From: Chryseobacterium sp. ON_d1
GTDB lineage: Bacteria; Bacteroidota; Bacteroidia; Flavobacteriales; Weeksellaceae
Direction: 5' to 3'
Assembly: GCF_006829085.1 (NCBI RefSeq)
Contig: NZ_BJTC01000013.1
Span: 124,001-188,000, forward strand
Length of the DNA: 64,000 nt
The position numbers were made by a program, and so were the translations under genes. Below, in pieces: positions 25,059 to 34,224 of the stretch. Position 1 is the first letter of the stretch, and each line of letters begins with the position of its first letter. The notes under the pieces were generated by a model. That model ran no database searches, was not told the DNA's origin, and saw only the letters and a list, made by a program, of their open reading frames with translations.

Positions 25059-25555
25059 AAAAACTGCTGTTATTGCTTTTATTAAGCTTTAATTTTTCTT
25101 TCTCCCAAACTAAAGATGAAACAGAGATCCGTAAAGTAATGGATGACTTTATGGGATGCATTAAATCCAGAGACGAAGCCAGGTATCTTTCTTTATTCCA
25201 GGAGCCTGTACTGTGGACCGGAATTTACAAAGACAGAACGCAGGCTAAGCGTCTGGAGAAAAATCCTAAAGCAGATTACTACTTTGCAGACGACTATAAA
25301 GCTTTCATCAGAAGCTTTAAAGATGATAAATCTGAAGAAAAATTTGATAACATTAAGATCATAGAAGACGGATCAATTGCTTCTGCTAATTTTGATTACA
25401 GCTTTTGGTATGATGGCAAAATGGAAAACTGGGGAAAGGAGATCTGGACACTGATGAAGATCAACGGAACCTGGAAAATCACCTCGGTTACCTTCTCTAT
25501 GGATCTGACCAAATATTTCCCACAACCTTCACTTAACGAAAGAACTAAAAAATAA
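25055..25555 (+). CDS. Exported NTF2-like (SnoaL-type) protein
   Basis: This 166-residue protein has a signal peptide (about 1-18, ending FSFSQ). A cone-shaped NTF2-like domain is suggested by the opening helix TEIRKVMDDFMGCIKSRDEARYLSLF and the closing strands NWGKEIWTLMKINGTWKITSV. The fold usually binds small hydrophobic ligands, and no catalytic residues are clear. It overlaps the phosphatase stop by 4 bases and is followed 4 bases later by the methylase. A distantly similar exported protein is encoded in the starch locus at 52692. Confidence 0.75.
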   Translation: MKKLLLLLLLSFNFSFSQTKDETEIRKVMDDFMGCIKSRDEARYLSLFQEPVLWTGIYKDRTQAKRLEKNPKADYYFADDYKAFIRSFKDDKSEEKFDNIKIIEDGSIASANFDYSFWYDGKMENWGKEIWTLMKINGTWKITSVTFSMDLTKYFPQPSLNERTKK

Positions 25556-25559
25556 TACA

Positions 25560-26258
25560 ATGCTTTTTTTACTCCCTGCTTACTTATCAGAAAATACTTC
25601 TATCAACCACTTTTCACCTGTCCTGAAGGACTATATCATGCAGACTGACTACTTCTTTGTAGAAAATGAAAAAACAGCGAGAAAGGTTGTTAAATTTTTT
25701 GCTCCTGAAAAAAAGCAGGCTGATCTGAAGTTATTTCTGCTGGATAAATACACAGAAAATGCAGATATTAAAGAAGCTCAGGAACTGATGCTGAAAGGGC
25801 AGGACTTCGGACTGCTGTCAGAAGCCGGGCTGCCTTGTATTGCAGATCCCGGAAACCTGATCGTAAAATGGTGTCACGAGAAAAATATCAGAGTGATCCC
25901 GATATCTGGGCCATCATCTATTATCCTGGCTTTGATTTCCAGTGGTTTCAACGGGCAGGAATTTACTTTCCATGGCTATCTTCCTATAGATAAAGGAGAG
26001 AAAAAGAAACAGATTATGAATCTTGAAAGCCTTGTTCAGAAAACAGGATATTCACAGATTTTCATGGAAACGCCTTACCGGAATAATCAGCTTTTTGAAG
26101 ATTTGTGCAAATTTTTGTCACCAAATACCAGGCTTTGTATTGCAGCCAATATCAACGATCCGGAACATGAGTTTATCAGGACGAAAACAATTAAAGACTG
26201 GCAGAAACAGAAACCGGAACTTCATAAAATTCCTGCAGTATTTGTACTGGGGAAATAG
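25560..26258 (+). CDS. RsmI-like SAM-dependent methyltransferase (tetrapyrrole methylase fold)
   Basis: This 232-residue protein has the tetrapyrrole methylase fold used by RsmI, which methylates cytidine 1402 of 16S rRNA. Recognisable parts are the LLSEAGLPCIADPGNLIV stretch, the SAM-binding VIPISGPSSIILALISSG and the later FMETPYRNN. The N-terminus (MLFLLPAYLSENT) differs from canonical RsmI, which starts with a PTPIGNL motif. It therefore belongs to a second RsmI-like group found in Bacteroidota, whose substrate is not established. It is the third gene of the phosphatase/NTF2 operon. Confidence 0.8.
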   Translation: MLFLLPAYLSENTSINHFSPVLKDYIMQTDYFFVENEKTARKVVKFFAPEKKQADLKLFLLDKYTENADIKEAQELMLKGQDFGLLSEAGLPCIADPGNLIVKWCHEKNIRVIPISGPSSIILALISSGFNGQEFTFHGYLPIDKGEKKKQIMNLESLVQKTGYSQIFMETPYRNNQLFEDLCKFLSPNTRLCIAANINDPEHEFIRTKTIKDWQKQKPELHKIPAVFVLGK

Positions 26259-26417
26259 GAGGTATAGGAAAAACATAAATTATTCCTTGTCCTTTCGTTA
26301 TTCACAATTGGATCTTTTTATATTAAAAAAATATTTAACAGCTCTTAACGCAGCTGTTGCATTATTCTTGATTTTCAATACAGAACTGGAAACAGTATAA
26401 ATTGTTGATAATGCAGT

Positions 26418-26450
26418 AAAAATCCGGGCATCGAAGGTGCCCGGATTTTT
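26418..26450. terminator. Bidirectional Rho-independent terminator
   Basis: A 13-bp perfect stem (26418-26430 with 26438-26450) ending the methylase operon and the convergent DUF4349 gene. Confidence 0.92.
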
Positions 26451-26456
26451 AATAAA

Positions 26457-27338
26457 TTAATTTTGAACTTTTTTCTTTGATTTCCATTTTCTCCAAAGGA
26501 AAACGATCATAGGAATGATCAAAAAGAATGGCCATAGTGAAACGATTCCCAGCAGGAAGCTCACAAAACTGTTCCATCCTTCCGTCAGAGAATCCATAAA
26601 CCGGCTTCCGAAGCCAATTTTAGAGGTGGCCGAACTTCTCACTTTCTCTTTATATAGGCTTAAATTCAGAGTGCTGTAATTCACCCTGTCATCAATGAAG
26701 CGAAGCCTGCCTTCAGCAATGTCTATCTCATCTTCCAGCTCACGGATATTTTCCTGAATTTCCAGCATATCTTTTGTGGTAGCAGCACTTTTGAGCATAT
26801 TACGGTACTTTTCAAGATAGATTTTTTTGTTGGCCAGCTTTATGGCTACATCAGTATATTCCTCTGTGACATCATCGGAGGAAATATTTTTAGACAAAAC
26901 AGATCCTACACCATCCGAAAAAGAATTGATCAGTGCATCAAAATTTTTATGAGGTACACGAATGATCAAAGTAAGGTTATCATCCATATCCGTATTTTGA
27001 AATTCTTCTTTCTGGATATAAGCATTATTTTTTCTGATGATCTCATTGACCTGATTTTGTGCTTTCTTAATATCACCTACCTGAATCTTCATATCACCGT
27101 TTTTGATGATTTTTTTAGAAATCGTATCCGTTTTCTTAGATGTATAGACTTCTTTATTGGAATCATTTCCATCGGAGGCTGTTTTCTCAGAAATAAGAGG
27201 TGCCGGGGAAGGTAATGCTGTAATTTTGTCTTCAGGAACAACTTCCATCAGATCAGCTTTTGCTTCATATTTATTATTGCCGGATTTACTGCAGTTGATA
27301 AGCAGAATGCAGGATAAAAGGAGAATAATATTTTTCAT
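26457..27338 (-). CDS. DUF4349 lipoprotein
   Basis: This is a lipoprotein of about 293 residues with a signal ending LLINC (lipobox Cys16 counted from the ATG at 27338). The region around KNGDMKIQVGDIKKAQNQVNEII opens the DUF4349 domain (PF14257). A long predicted coiled coil (about 170-220, EIQENIRELEDEIDIAEGRL) follows. A C-terminal transmembrane helix (LLGIVSLWPFFLIIPMIVFLW) with a basic tail ends the protein. Members are anchored both by lipid and helix. The function is unknown. Starts upstream of 27338 are unlikely because they would bury the signal. Confidence 0.85.
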   Translation of the reverse strand: MKNIILLLSCILLINCSKSGNNKYEAKADLMEVVPEDKITALPSPAPLISEKTASDGNDSNKEVYTSKKTDTISKKIIKNGDMKIQVGDIKKAQNQVNEIIRKNNAYIQKEEFQNTDMDDNLTLIIRVPHKNFDALINSFSDGVGSVLSKNISSDDVTEEYTDVAIKLANKKIYLEKYRNMLKSAATTKDMLEIQENIRELEDEIDIAEGRLRFIDDRVNYSTLNLSLYKEKVRSSATSKIGFGSRFMDSLTEGWNSFVSFLLGIVSLWPFFLIIPMIVFLWRKWKSKKKVQN

Positions 27339-27442
27339 AGACTTAGTTTCTGATGATATCATCAAAAATTGTGCTTAAAAATTGATCATACTGTAAATGG
27401 GTCAGAATTCAGAACAAAAGCTTTTAAAACCGATTGGAAAAA

Positions 27443-27473
27443 TTGCTGAAACTGTAAATTATTTCTATTTTTA
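27443..27473 (+). promoter_or_regulatory. Promoter of the DUF2891 gene, predicted leaderless
   Basis: TTG (27443-27445), a 20-bp spacer and TATTTTTA (27466-27473, last base off consensus). Only 4 bases separate it from the ATG at 27478. Confidence 0.45.
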
Positions 27474-27477
27474 ATTC

Positions 27478-28545
27478 ATGAAAAAAAGTCTTTTAGCATT
27501 CGTATTTTTTCCATTTCTGATGTACGCGCAGGAAGTTCCAAAACTTACAGATGAGATGGCAATGAAGTTATCTGATAAGCCTCTTCACTGTATCAACCAG
27601 GAATATCCTAATAAAACTGCACATATTATCAATAATGCAGGTGAAGTTCCTTTAACGCCTAAAGATCTTCACCCCAGCTTTTATGGCTGTTTTGATTGGC
27701 ATAGCTCTGTTCATGGGCATTGGATGCTGACAAGACTTTTGAAAACAAAACCTAATCTGTCTAGTGCCAAAGAAATTGAAAAAATTCTGGATGAATCATT
27801 TCAAAAAGAAAAGCTGCAGACAGAAGCAGATTACTTTACAAAATATCATTTAACCGGAAGCTTTGAAAGAACCTATGGCTGGGCTTGGATTTTAAAGTTG
27901 GATGAAGAATTGACCAACTGGGACCACCCGAAAGCCAAAATATGGCATCAGAACCTGAAACCACTTACGGATCAGATCCTGAAGTCCTGGAAAACATATC
28001 TTCCAAAGCAAACTTATCCCAACAGAACCGGAGTTCATCCGAATACCGCTTTTGCCATGGCTTTCGCTATAGATTGGGCAAGAGCCAATAAAGATAAAGA
28101 GTTTGAAAATCAGCTGATGGAAAAAGCAAAGTACTTTTTCTTAAAAGATCAGAAAACACCTGCCTATCTGGAGCCGGATGGCTCGGATTTCTTTTCCCCG
28201 AGTCTGGAAATTGCAGATCTGATGCGAAGAGTGCTTCCTCAAAAAGAATTTGTACAGTGGCTGAACGCTTTCTATGAAAAAAGGAGTCTGGAAAATATTG
28301 AAAAAATCCCGGTGGTAAGTGACTTGAGTGATTACCAAACGGTTCATCTGGTAGGATTATCATTTTCCAAAGCATGGTGTATGAAAGGAATTTCAAATGC
28401 TCTGCCTGCTAATCATCCATTAAAAAAGACTTTCAGGAAAACGGCAGATGTATTTCTTGCTAACGGATTACCGCTGCTTTTCCAGGGGAATTATGGAGGA
28501 GACCATTGGCTGGCAAGTTTTGCAGTATATGCCCTGGAAGATTAG
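27478..28545 (+). CDS. DUF2891 family protein, exported
   Basis: This 355-residue protein has a short signal peptide (about 1-18, ending MYAQ). It belongs to DUF2891 (PF11199), recognised by HPSFYGCFDWHSSVHGHWML near residue 65 and the closing GNYGGDHWLASFAVYAL. The helical repeats suggest an alpha/alpha toroid, as in glycan-active enzymes, with conserved His, Asp and Trp residues. No activity is known to me for the family. Its stop codon overlaps the stop of the opposing Mpo1-like gene. Confidence 0.82.
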   Translation: MKKSLLAFVFFPFLMYAQEVPKLTDEMAMKLSDKPLHCINQEYPNKTAHIINNAGEVPLTPKDLHPSFYGCFDWHSSVHGHWMLTRLLKTKPNLSSAKEIEKILDESFQKEKLQTEADYFTKYHLTGSFERTYGWAWILKLDEELTNWDHPKAKIWHQNLKPLTDQILKSWKTYLPKQTYPNRTGVHPNTAFAMAFAIDWARANKDKEFENQLMEKAKYFFLKDQKTPAYLEPDGSDFFSPSLEIADLMRRVLPQKEFVQWLNAFYEKRSLENIEKIPVVSDLSDYQTVHLVGLSFSKAWCMKGISNALPANHPLKKTFRKTADVFLANGLPLLFQGNYGGDHWLASFAVYALED

Positions 28546-29015
28546 TATCTGACTCCTGTTTTTTTAAGAATAAACCCTAAAAGCCATATTGGTCCTATCA
28601 GAAGGAACTGGATATCTTTGAGGAAAGAAGGTTTTTTCCCTTCAATTTTGTGACCTATAAACTGGAAAATCCAGGTAACAACAAATACAGAAAGATAAAT
28701 GATCCATGACTGTTTCCCTGAACTGATATTGGCAAGGTAAATAAAATGTTCCATGACAAGCATTACAATTAGCATTATCATTGCGATCAAAAAAGAAAGT
28801 CTTATATAGAAGAATGTAATCAGAATCATCACAATAAGGCTTATGATACTGATACATCCGAAATAGGAAGTACAAAAATGAGGAGCCGGAACCAGAGACA
28901 CAAAGCCCAGGATGGTCCAGAAAATCAGAGGGACACAAATCCAGTGAATGAACTTGTTGGTGGCATTTCTATGGCTTTTACTGTATTCGGCAAATAATAG
29001 ATCAACCTTTCTCAT
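28542..29015 (-). CDS. Mpo1-like (DUF962) membrane protein
   Basis: This integral membrane protein of about 157 residues contains the DUF962 signatures YSKSHRNATNKFIHWICVPLI near the N-terminus and WIFQFIGHKIEGKKPSF near residue 120. Conserved histidines in both are thought to bind iron. The yeast homologue Mpo1 is a dioxygenase acting in alpha-oxidation of 2-hydroxy fatty acids, so a similar lipid oxidation is possible here. The ATG at 29015 (MRKVDLLFAEYSKSH) is preferred over a GTG at 29039. Its tail overlaps the DUF2891 stop. Confidence 0.85.
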   Translation of the reverse strand: MRKVDLLFAEYSKSHRNATNKFIHWICVPLIFWTILGFVSLVPAPHFCTSYFGCISIISLIVMILITFFYIRLSFLIAMIMLIVMLVMEHFIYLANISSGKQSWIIYLSVFVVTWIFQFIGHKIEGKKPSFLKDIQFLLIGPIWLLGFILKKTGVRY

Positions 29016-29054
29016 ATTGACAGGAAATTGGATTGGCACTAAAATAATAAAATT

Positions 29055-29085
29055 TTGTAATCACTGGTAAGATTGCTTACATTTG
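29055..29085 (+). promoter_or_regulatory. Promoter of the AraC regulator, predicted leaderless
   Basis: TTG (29055-29057), a 20-bp spacer and TACATTTG (29078-29085). The ATG at 29090 follows after 4 bases, at the expected +1. Confidence 0.65.
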
Positions 29086-29089
29086 TCTT

Positions 29090-29935
29090 ATGTCTGCCTT
29101 AGAAAAGTTCGGAGTTGATATTTTTACGGAACACAACATTTTCGAGCGAATAGCTGTTGGTAAGCCTTTTCGTCCTGATAATCCTGCTTTTATTTTTATT
29201 AAATCCGGAACCATAAAACTGCGTCAGCATTTCAGTGATCTGGAAGTTTCTGCCAATATGTTTATGGTAACTGACCCACAGACTATCTATGAAGTGGTGG
29301 GAGTGACTGATGATTTTCAGTCGAGAATGATTTCTTATAAAAGGGAATTTATTTCGGCGCTGTCATTGAAATTTAACCGCTTGATTACGTATCGGTATTT
29401 CCGGCAGCAGATGAATAAAGGAGTCCCTTTTCCTGAGGATGAAATGGAAGTGGTCTGGAAAAGTGTCAATTTTCTGAAGTATATTCTGGATTCTGAGACC
29501 GATATGCTTTATAAGAAAGAGATGGTGGAACACCTTTTCTCTGTTTTCTGCTATCAGATGGCGGGAATCATCTCAAAAGAAGACAACAGTTCCATGAGTC
29601 AGATATCCAGACAGGAGGAAATTGTATTTGTATTTCTTACGGACCTTGCCGAGCATCACCTTACAGAAAGAACCGTTGAGTTTTATGCCGAACGGCAGTC
29701 AATTACAACCAGACATCTTTCTTCCGTGGTAAAGGCCATCACGGGTAAATCTGCAAGTCAGATCATTGCTTTAATTGTGATCAATGAGGCTAAAGTTCTC
29801 TTAAACTCTTCCAATAAACCGGTTTCGGAGGTTTCATCTATCCTCGGATTCAGTGATCAATACTCATTTTCTCACTTTTTTAAGAAGCATCTGGAAGTAA
29901 GTCCTACGCAGTACAGACATCAGTTTGAAAACTGA
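29090..29935 (+). CDS. AraC family transcriptional regulator
   Basis: This 281-residue regulator has an N-terminal ligand-sensing cupin-like part (to about 170). A C-terminal double helix-turn-helix domain follows (about 185-281) and contains VSEVSSILGFSDQYSFSHFFKKH and the final SPTQYR. It lies 89 bases upstream of, and in the same direction as, the TolC-HlyD-MFS efflux operon, which has its own promoter. Regulation of that operon in response to a toxic compound is therefore the likely job. The start codon sits at the predicted transcription start, so the mRNA may be leaderless. Confidence 0.88.
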   Translation: MSALEKFGVDIFTEHNIFERIAVGKPFRPDNPAFIFIKSGTIKLRQHFSDLEVSANMFMVTDPQTIYEVVGVTDDFQSRMISYKREFISALSLKFNRLITYRYFRQQMNKGVPFPEDEMEVVWKSVNFLKYILDSETDMLYKKEMVEHLFSVFCYQMAGIISKEDNSSMSQISRQEEIVFVFLTDLAEHHLTERTVEFYAERQSITTRHLSSVVKAITGKSASQIIALIVINEAKVLLNSSNKPVSEVSSILGFSDQYSFSHFFKKHLEVSPTQYRHQFEN

Positions 29936-29974
29936 AATCTTACATTTGAACATCTTTTTCCAAAAATCAAACAT

Positions 29975-30004
29975 TTGATTGATTTTGTTGTTGACCTAAC
30001 TTTG
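29975..30004 (+). promoter_or_regulatory. Promoter of the efflux operon
   Basis: TTG (29975-29977), a 19-bp spacer and TAACTTTG (29997-30004), a full match to the flavobacterial consensus. The leader to the TolC start is about 16 bases. Confidence 0.75.
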
Positions 30005-30024
30005 CATCTGTAAAACAAGGTAAA

Positions 30025-31335
30025 ATGACAAAGAAAATAAAAACAGCACTATCTTTTCTGATAGCAGCTTTTCCTGCGCTGTTTTTTTCACAGCAGATCA
30101 AACAGATGACCGCAGGTGAGGTGGCGGACCTTGCTGTTCATAATCATCAGCAGCTCAAAGTTTCTGCCCAGAACATTGATATTGCAAAGCAAAATACAAG
30201 TGTTGTTAAGCTTCAGAAACTTCCCACAATCACCGCTTCTACAAGCCAGTTCTATTTAGGAGATGCAGTAGCAATTGATAAAGATTTTTCAAATTCCACT
30301 AAAATTCCGATGCCGCATTACGGGAGTTCATATGCGGTTCAGGCAACACAGCTGATTTTTAAAGGGGGATTAGTGAATAAGTCTATTGAAATGGCGGGAC
30401 TTCGGGAGCAGCTTTCCGAGCTTGATCTGGAGAAAAATAAGCAGGACGTTAAATTTTTGGTGATTTCCAATTATCTGGATGTTTATAAAATTATCAACCA
30501 GGAAGAGGTATTTCAGAATAACAAAAAACTGGCTCAGGAACGTCTTAAAAATATCCAGAAGTTCTATCAGCAGGGCATGGTAACCAGGAATGAGGTGATT
30601 CGCGGGGAATTGGCCATCAAAAATCTTGACCAGGGAATTTTAACCCTTTCAAACAATAAAAAAATCCTTAATTATAATTTAAGTATTGCTCTGGGTTTAT
30701 CCTCAGACACCGAAATTATTCCAACAGAAAGTTTAGAGAACAAAGAATCGGGAATAGGTATAGATTATTATATGAATCTTGCCCATGAGAGCAATCCGGT
30801 ACTGAAATCGGCTCAAAAAAATATTGCGGTGGCAGATAAGAATATCGAGATCATCAAAACGGATAATGCCCCTACCGTTGCGGGGTTCGGTGGATATACG
30901 CTGCAAAGACCGATCACAACAAGAAATCCTGTTTTGGATATGTATTCAGGAGGCTGGCAGACCGGAGTTTCTTTAAGCTATAATATAGATGCCCTTTATA
31001 AAACAAAAGAAAAAGTGAAATTAGGAGTGCTGCAAAAGAATCAGGCGAATGATGCGATGACTCTGGTACAGCAGAATGTGGATATGGGAGTGAATGCAGC
31101 TTATACAAAATATCAGGAAGCCATTCAGCAGGCAGACATTCTGAATGACTCCAAAAGACTGGCGGAAGAAAACTATAAGATTACAGAAGCCAAATACCTG
31201 AACCAATTGGCTGTACAGGCAGAAATGATTGATGCACAGAACCAGAAACTACAGTCGGAGCTTGATTATGCCAATGCTGAAATCAATGTTTTGTATCAGT
31301 ATTACAACCTTTTGAAATCTACAGGAACACTTTAA
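30025..31335 (+). CDS. TolC family outer-membrane efflux protein
   Basis: Outer-membrane channel component of a tripartite exporter, 436 residues, with a signal peptide (about 1-22, ending LFFSQ). Two repeated helical halves carry the coiled-coil patterns typical of outer membrane efflux proteins. Examples are KNKQDVKFLVISNYLDVYKI in the first half and AYTKYQEAIQQADILNDSKRLAEENYKI in the second. It is the first gene of the operon, followed after 22 bases by the membrane-fusion protein. Confidence 0.92.
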   Translation: MTKKIKTALSFLIAAFPALFFSQQIKQMTAGEVADLAVHNHQQLKVSAQNIDIAKQNTSVVKLQKLPTITASTSQFYLGDAVAIDKDFSNSTKIPMPHYGSSYAVQATQLIFKGGLVNKSIEMAGLREQLSELDLEKNKQDVKFLVISNYLDVYKIINQEEVFQNNKKLAQERLKNIQKFYQQGMVTRNEVIRGELAIKNLDQGILTLSNNKKILNYNLSIALGLSSDTEIIPTESLENKESGIGIDYYMNLAHESNPVLKSAQKNIAVADKNIEIIKTDNAPTVAGFGGYTLQRPITTRNPVLDMYSGGWQTGVSLSYNIDALYKTKEKVKLGVLQKNQANDAMTLVQQNVDMGVNAAYTKYQEAIQQADILNDSKRLAEENYKITEAKYLNQLAVQAEMIDAQNQKLQSELDYANAEINVLYQYYNLLKSTGTL

Positions 31336-31357
31336 TTTAAAACTGAAAATCAACACA

Positions 31358-32476
31358 ATGGAAAACAAGGAACAAACCACTCAAAATACAACACCAAATC
31401 CGGCAACATCTGCTGCAGAAAATAAGAAAAAGAAAAATAAAACCAATAAGATCAGAGCGATTATTTCCAATATCGTCGTTTTTCTGGTGATCGGTTTCGG
31501 ATTATTCTGGTTAATTCGTGAATATTTCCATATCGGAAACAAAACTTATACGGAAGCGGCGCAGGTAGAGGAATTTATCAATCCTATCAATACAAGGGTT
31601 TCGGCCTACATCAAAGAAATTAAGTTTATTGAACATCAGCATGTAAAAAAGGGAGATACGCTGGTCATACTGGATGATCGTGAAATTCTTACCCAGCTGG
31701 GACAGGCAGAAGCTGCTTATCAGAATGCGATGGCTCAAAAAACAGCTACAAGTTCTTCTGTGAATACAGTTTCCAACAATATCAACGTCATGCAGTCTAA
31801 TATTGCAGGGGCAAAAGCAAGATTGTGGAATGCAGAGCAGAATTTAAACCGATACAAAAATCTTTTGGCTGCCGAAGCTGTAACCAGACAACAGTATGAT
31901 CAGGTAAAAACAGAATATGATGCACAAAAGGCTGCTTATGAAACCTTAGTAAATCAAAAGCAGTCTGCGAACCTTTCTACGACCGAGGTGAAAAGCAGAC
32001 TGGGAATTAATGATGCTGAAATTAAAAGAACGAAATCAGCTCTGGATATGGCGAAAATTAATCTTTCATATACAGTAATTACCGCACCTTACGATGGAGT
32101 AATGGGTAGAAGAACTATTTCTGAAGGACAATTGATCCAGCCTGGACAACAGGTTGCCACCATCGTACTGAATGGCCAGAAATGGGTAACAGCCAACTTC
32201 CTGGAAAGCCAGATGCCGAATATCAAAGTAGGAGAAAAAATTTCCATGACAGCAGATGCTTTAGGCGGGAAGAAATTCGAAGGCGTAGTAACAGCTGTTT
32301 CTGCTGCTACCGGTTCACGATATTCAAGTGTGCCTACAGATAATTCTACCGGAAACTTTATTAAAGTACAGCAGAGAATACCTGTAAGAATAGAGTTTAC
32401 AGCTTCCAACAAAAAAGAAGATCTGGATAAACTGAGCGCCGGAATGAATATGAATGTGAATATTAATAAAGACTAA
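31358..32476 (+). CDS. HlyD/EmrA family membrane-fusion protein
   Basis: Periplasmic adaptor of 372 residues anchored by one N-terminal helix (about 29-51) after a Lys- and Asn-rich cytoplasmic tail. It has the split biotinyl-lipoyl domain (NTRVSAYIKEIKFIEHQHVKKG and, later, YTVITAPYDGVMGRRTISEG) with a long alpha-helical hairpin between. A C-terminal beta-barrel (NFLESQMPNIKVGEK) completes the EmrA-like arrangement. It links the MFS pump to the TolC-type channel encoded beside it. Confidence 0.92.
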   Translation: MENKEQTTQNTTPNPATSAAENKKKKNKTNKIRAIISNIVVFLVIGFGLFWLIREYFHIGNKTYTEAAQVEEFINPINTRVSAYIKEIKFIEHQHVKKGDTLVILDDREILTQLGQAEAAYQNAMAQKTATSSSVNTVSNNINVMQSNIAGAKARLWNAEQNLNRYKNLLAAEAVTRQQYDQVKTEYDAQKAAYETLVNQKQSANLSTTEVKSRLGINDAEIKRTKSALDMAKINLSYTVITAPYDGVMGRRTISEGQLIQPGQQVATIVLNGQKWVTANFLESQMPNIKVGEKISMTADALGGKKFEGVVTAVSAATGSRYSSVPTDNSTGNFIKVQQRIPVRIEFTASNKKEDLDKLSAGMNMNVNINKD

Positions 32477-32578
32477 AAGAAGGAAGATATCGGATTCCAG
32501 ACAATATGTGTAAGGAAAGCTTAGGTTGAATGTTGGAAGTCTGCCATCTGATATCTGAAATCTATTACCTAAAAAATC

Positions 32579-34171
32579 ATGTACAACAAAGGATTATATA
32601 GTGACTGGGTGCCGAAACCCGTACAGCTGCTGCTGATTGTATTACTGCTTGCTGTGGTAATGCCTATTGGTGGGGTATATACTGGGAATATCAGTTCTCT
32701 GGTAAGCGGTACCGGTGCCATGACAGAATATTTTATGTGGGCAAACTACGCTACAACCATTGGGATGGGAGCCTGTATGCCTGTTGTTCTCAGAATCAAA
32801 ATGAGATTCAAAGTAAGAGACAAGATGGTTTTGCTTCTGGTGCTTTTAGGACTGCTCAGTTATGTGAACGGGACTACCTTACAACCAATGATCTTCATAT
32901 TTACTTCTTTAATGATAGGCTTTATGAAGATGATGGTCACCATAGAGCTGTTTCTGCCATTAATGGTGATGATTGGAAACCGCGGTGTATTTTATGGCGC
33001 TTTCTATACGTTTGTTCTTGTCATGAATCAAGTGGCTACGTATTATGCTGCAGAGTTCGCTCTTCTTTATAACTGGCAGCAGTTTTACCTGTTCACGGCA
33101 GTTTTATGTTTTATTTTAGCTTTGATACACTGGATTTTTATGCATAACAAATATTTTGCGTTAAAAGTTCCCCTTCATTATATCGATTGGTTAAGTATTT
33201 TGCTTTTCATTTCAACTTTTATGTTTTCGGCTTATGTTTATTCATTTGGAAGACAGCAGGATTGGTTCAACTCAAAGAATATCATGAATGCAAGTATTGC
33301 AGCTTTTGTCAGTTTTGCACTGCTTTCCATCCGTCAGTTAACCTTAAAACGGCCATACCTTTCATTCAAAATTTTTACAAAGAATAATGTGCAGCACGGA
33401 TTATTTATGCTTTTCTGGCTGGGAATGTTTTTAGGAACTGCTTCTATTCAGAATACTTTTGCGGTAGGCGTATTGGGGTATGACCAATTAACCAATACCA
33501 GGTTGAGTTTATTGATGATTCCCGGAATTATCCTGGCTGGAGTTCTGGCAATTTTCTGGTTCAAAAAAGAAAAACCATTGAAAATGTATATTTTTTCCGG
33601 TTTTGCGGCCATGGTTGGATATGCTATTATCATGTATTTTTCTATGGTACTGGAGTTCAGTTATGACAACTGGTACCTGCCGATGTTCTTAAAAGGCTAC
33701 GGAATGTGTTCACTGTTTATTTCCGTATGGTTTTATACGCTGGATAAGCTTGAAATGGATGAAATGCTGGCAGCTATCGGACTTGTTCTGGTTTGGAGAA
33801 CTTTCCTCGCTGTAGGAATCTTTTCAACCCTGTACTCTTGGTTTCAGTACCGTTTTCAGGTAACAGCAATTGGAGATCTTGCTGTTTATATGGACGGAAT
33901 GACGGTTACTCCTCAGAATGTAGCCGCCAATATGAAAGCCATTCAGCTTAATGCTATTATCATAGCCACCAAAAAGATATTCGGGTATATTATTTTGATA
34001 GGGTTGGGAGTATTGATGTATGTTGCTACCCATCATTTTGGCGCAAAACGTTTCCAGTATTTCAGATTTGTGAGAGTTCTTGGCGGTAAATCTGTTATTG
34101 CAAGAAGGAGACTTCGTGAAAGAAAAAAATTATTGGAAGAAATAAAAGATGCAGCTGGCCCTGCAGTATAA
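32579..34171 (+). CDS. MFS efflux transporter, EmrB/DHA2-like
   Basis: This inner-membrane pump of 530 residues has about fourteen hydrophobic segments, matching the DHA2 family that works with HlyD-type adaptors. The usual MFS loop motifs are weakly kept (VVLRIKMRFKVRDK replaces the first), which is common in the Bacteroidota branch. The C-terminus is basic and cytoplasmic (KSVIARRRLRERKKLLEEI). It is third in the TolC-HlyD-MFS operon, separated from the adaptor by 102 bases of short repeated words. The substrate is unknown; drugs, bile-like detergents or fatty acids are typical for such systems. Confidence 0.87.
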   Translation: MYNKGLYSDWVPKPVQLLLIVLLLAVVMPIGGVYTGNISSLVSGTGAMTEYFMWANYATTIGMGACMPVVLRIKMRFKVRDKMVLLLVLLGLLSYVNGTTLQPMIFIFTSLMIGFMKMMVTIELFLPLMVMIGNRGVFYGAFYTFVLVMNQVATYYAAEFALLYNWQQFYLFTAVLCFILALIHWIFMHNKYFALKVPLHYIDWLSILLFISTFMFSAYVYSFGRQQDWFNSKNIMNASIAAFVSFALLSIRQLTLKRPYLSFKIFTKNNVQHGLFMLFWLGMFLGTASIQNTFAVGVLGYDQLTNTRLSLLMIPGIILAGVLAIFWFKKEKPLKMYIFSGFAAMVGYAIIMYFSMVLEFSYDNWYLPMFLKGYGMCSLFISVWFYTLDKLEMDEMLAAIGLVLVWRTFLAVGIFSTLYSWFQYRFQVTAIGDLAVYMDGMTVTPQNVAANMKAIQLNAIIIATKKIFGYIILIGLGVLMYVATHHFGAKRFQYFRFVRVLGGKSVIARRRLRERKKLLEEIKDAAGPAV

Positions 34172-34224
34172 AAGATAACCTTGTTTTTCACCGTAAAATC
34201 CTGGTCCTTGGTTGGGCTGGGATT

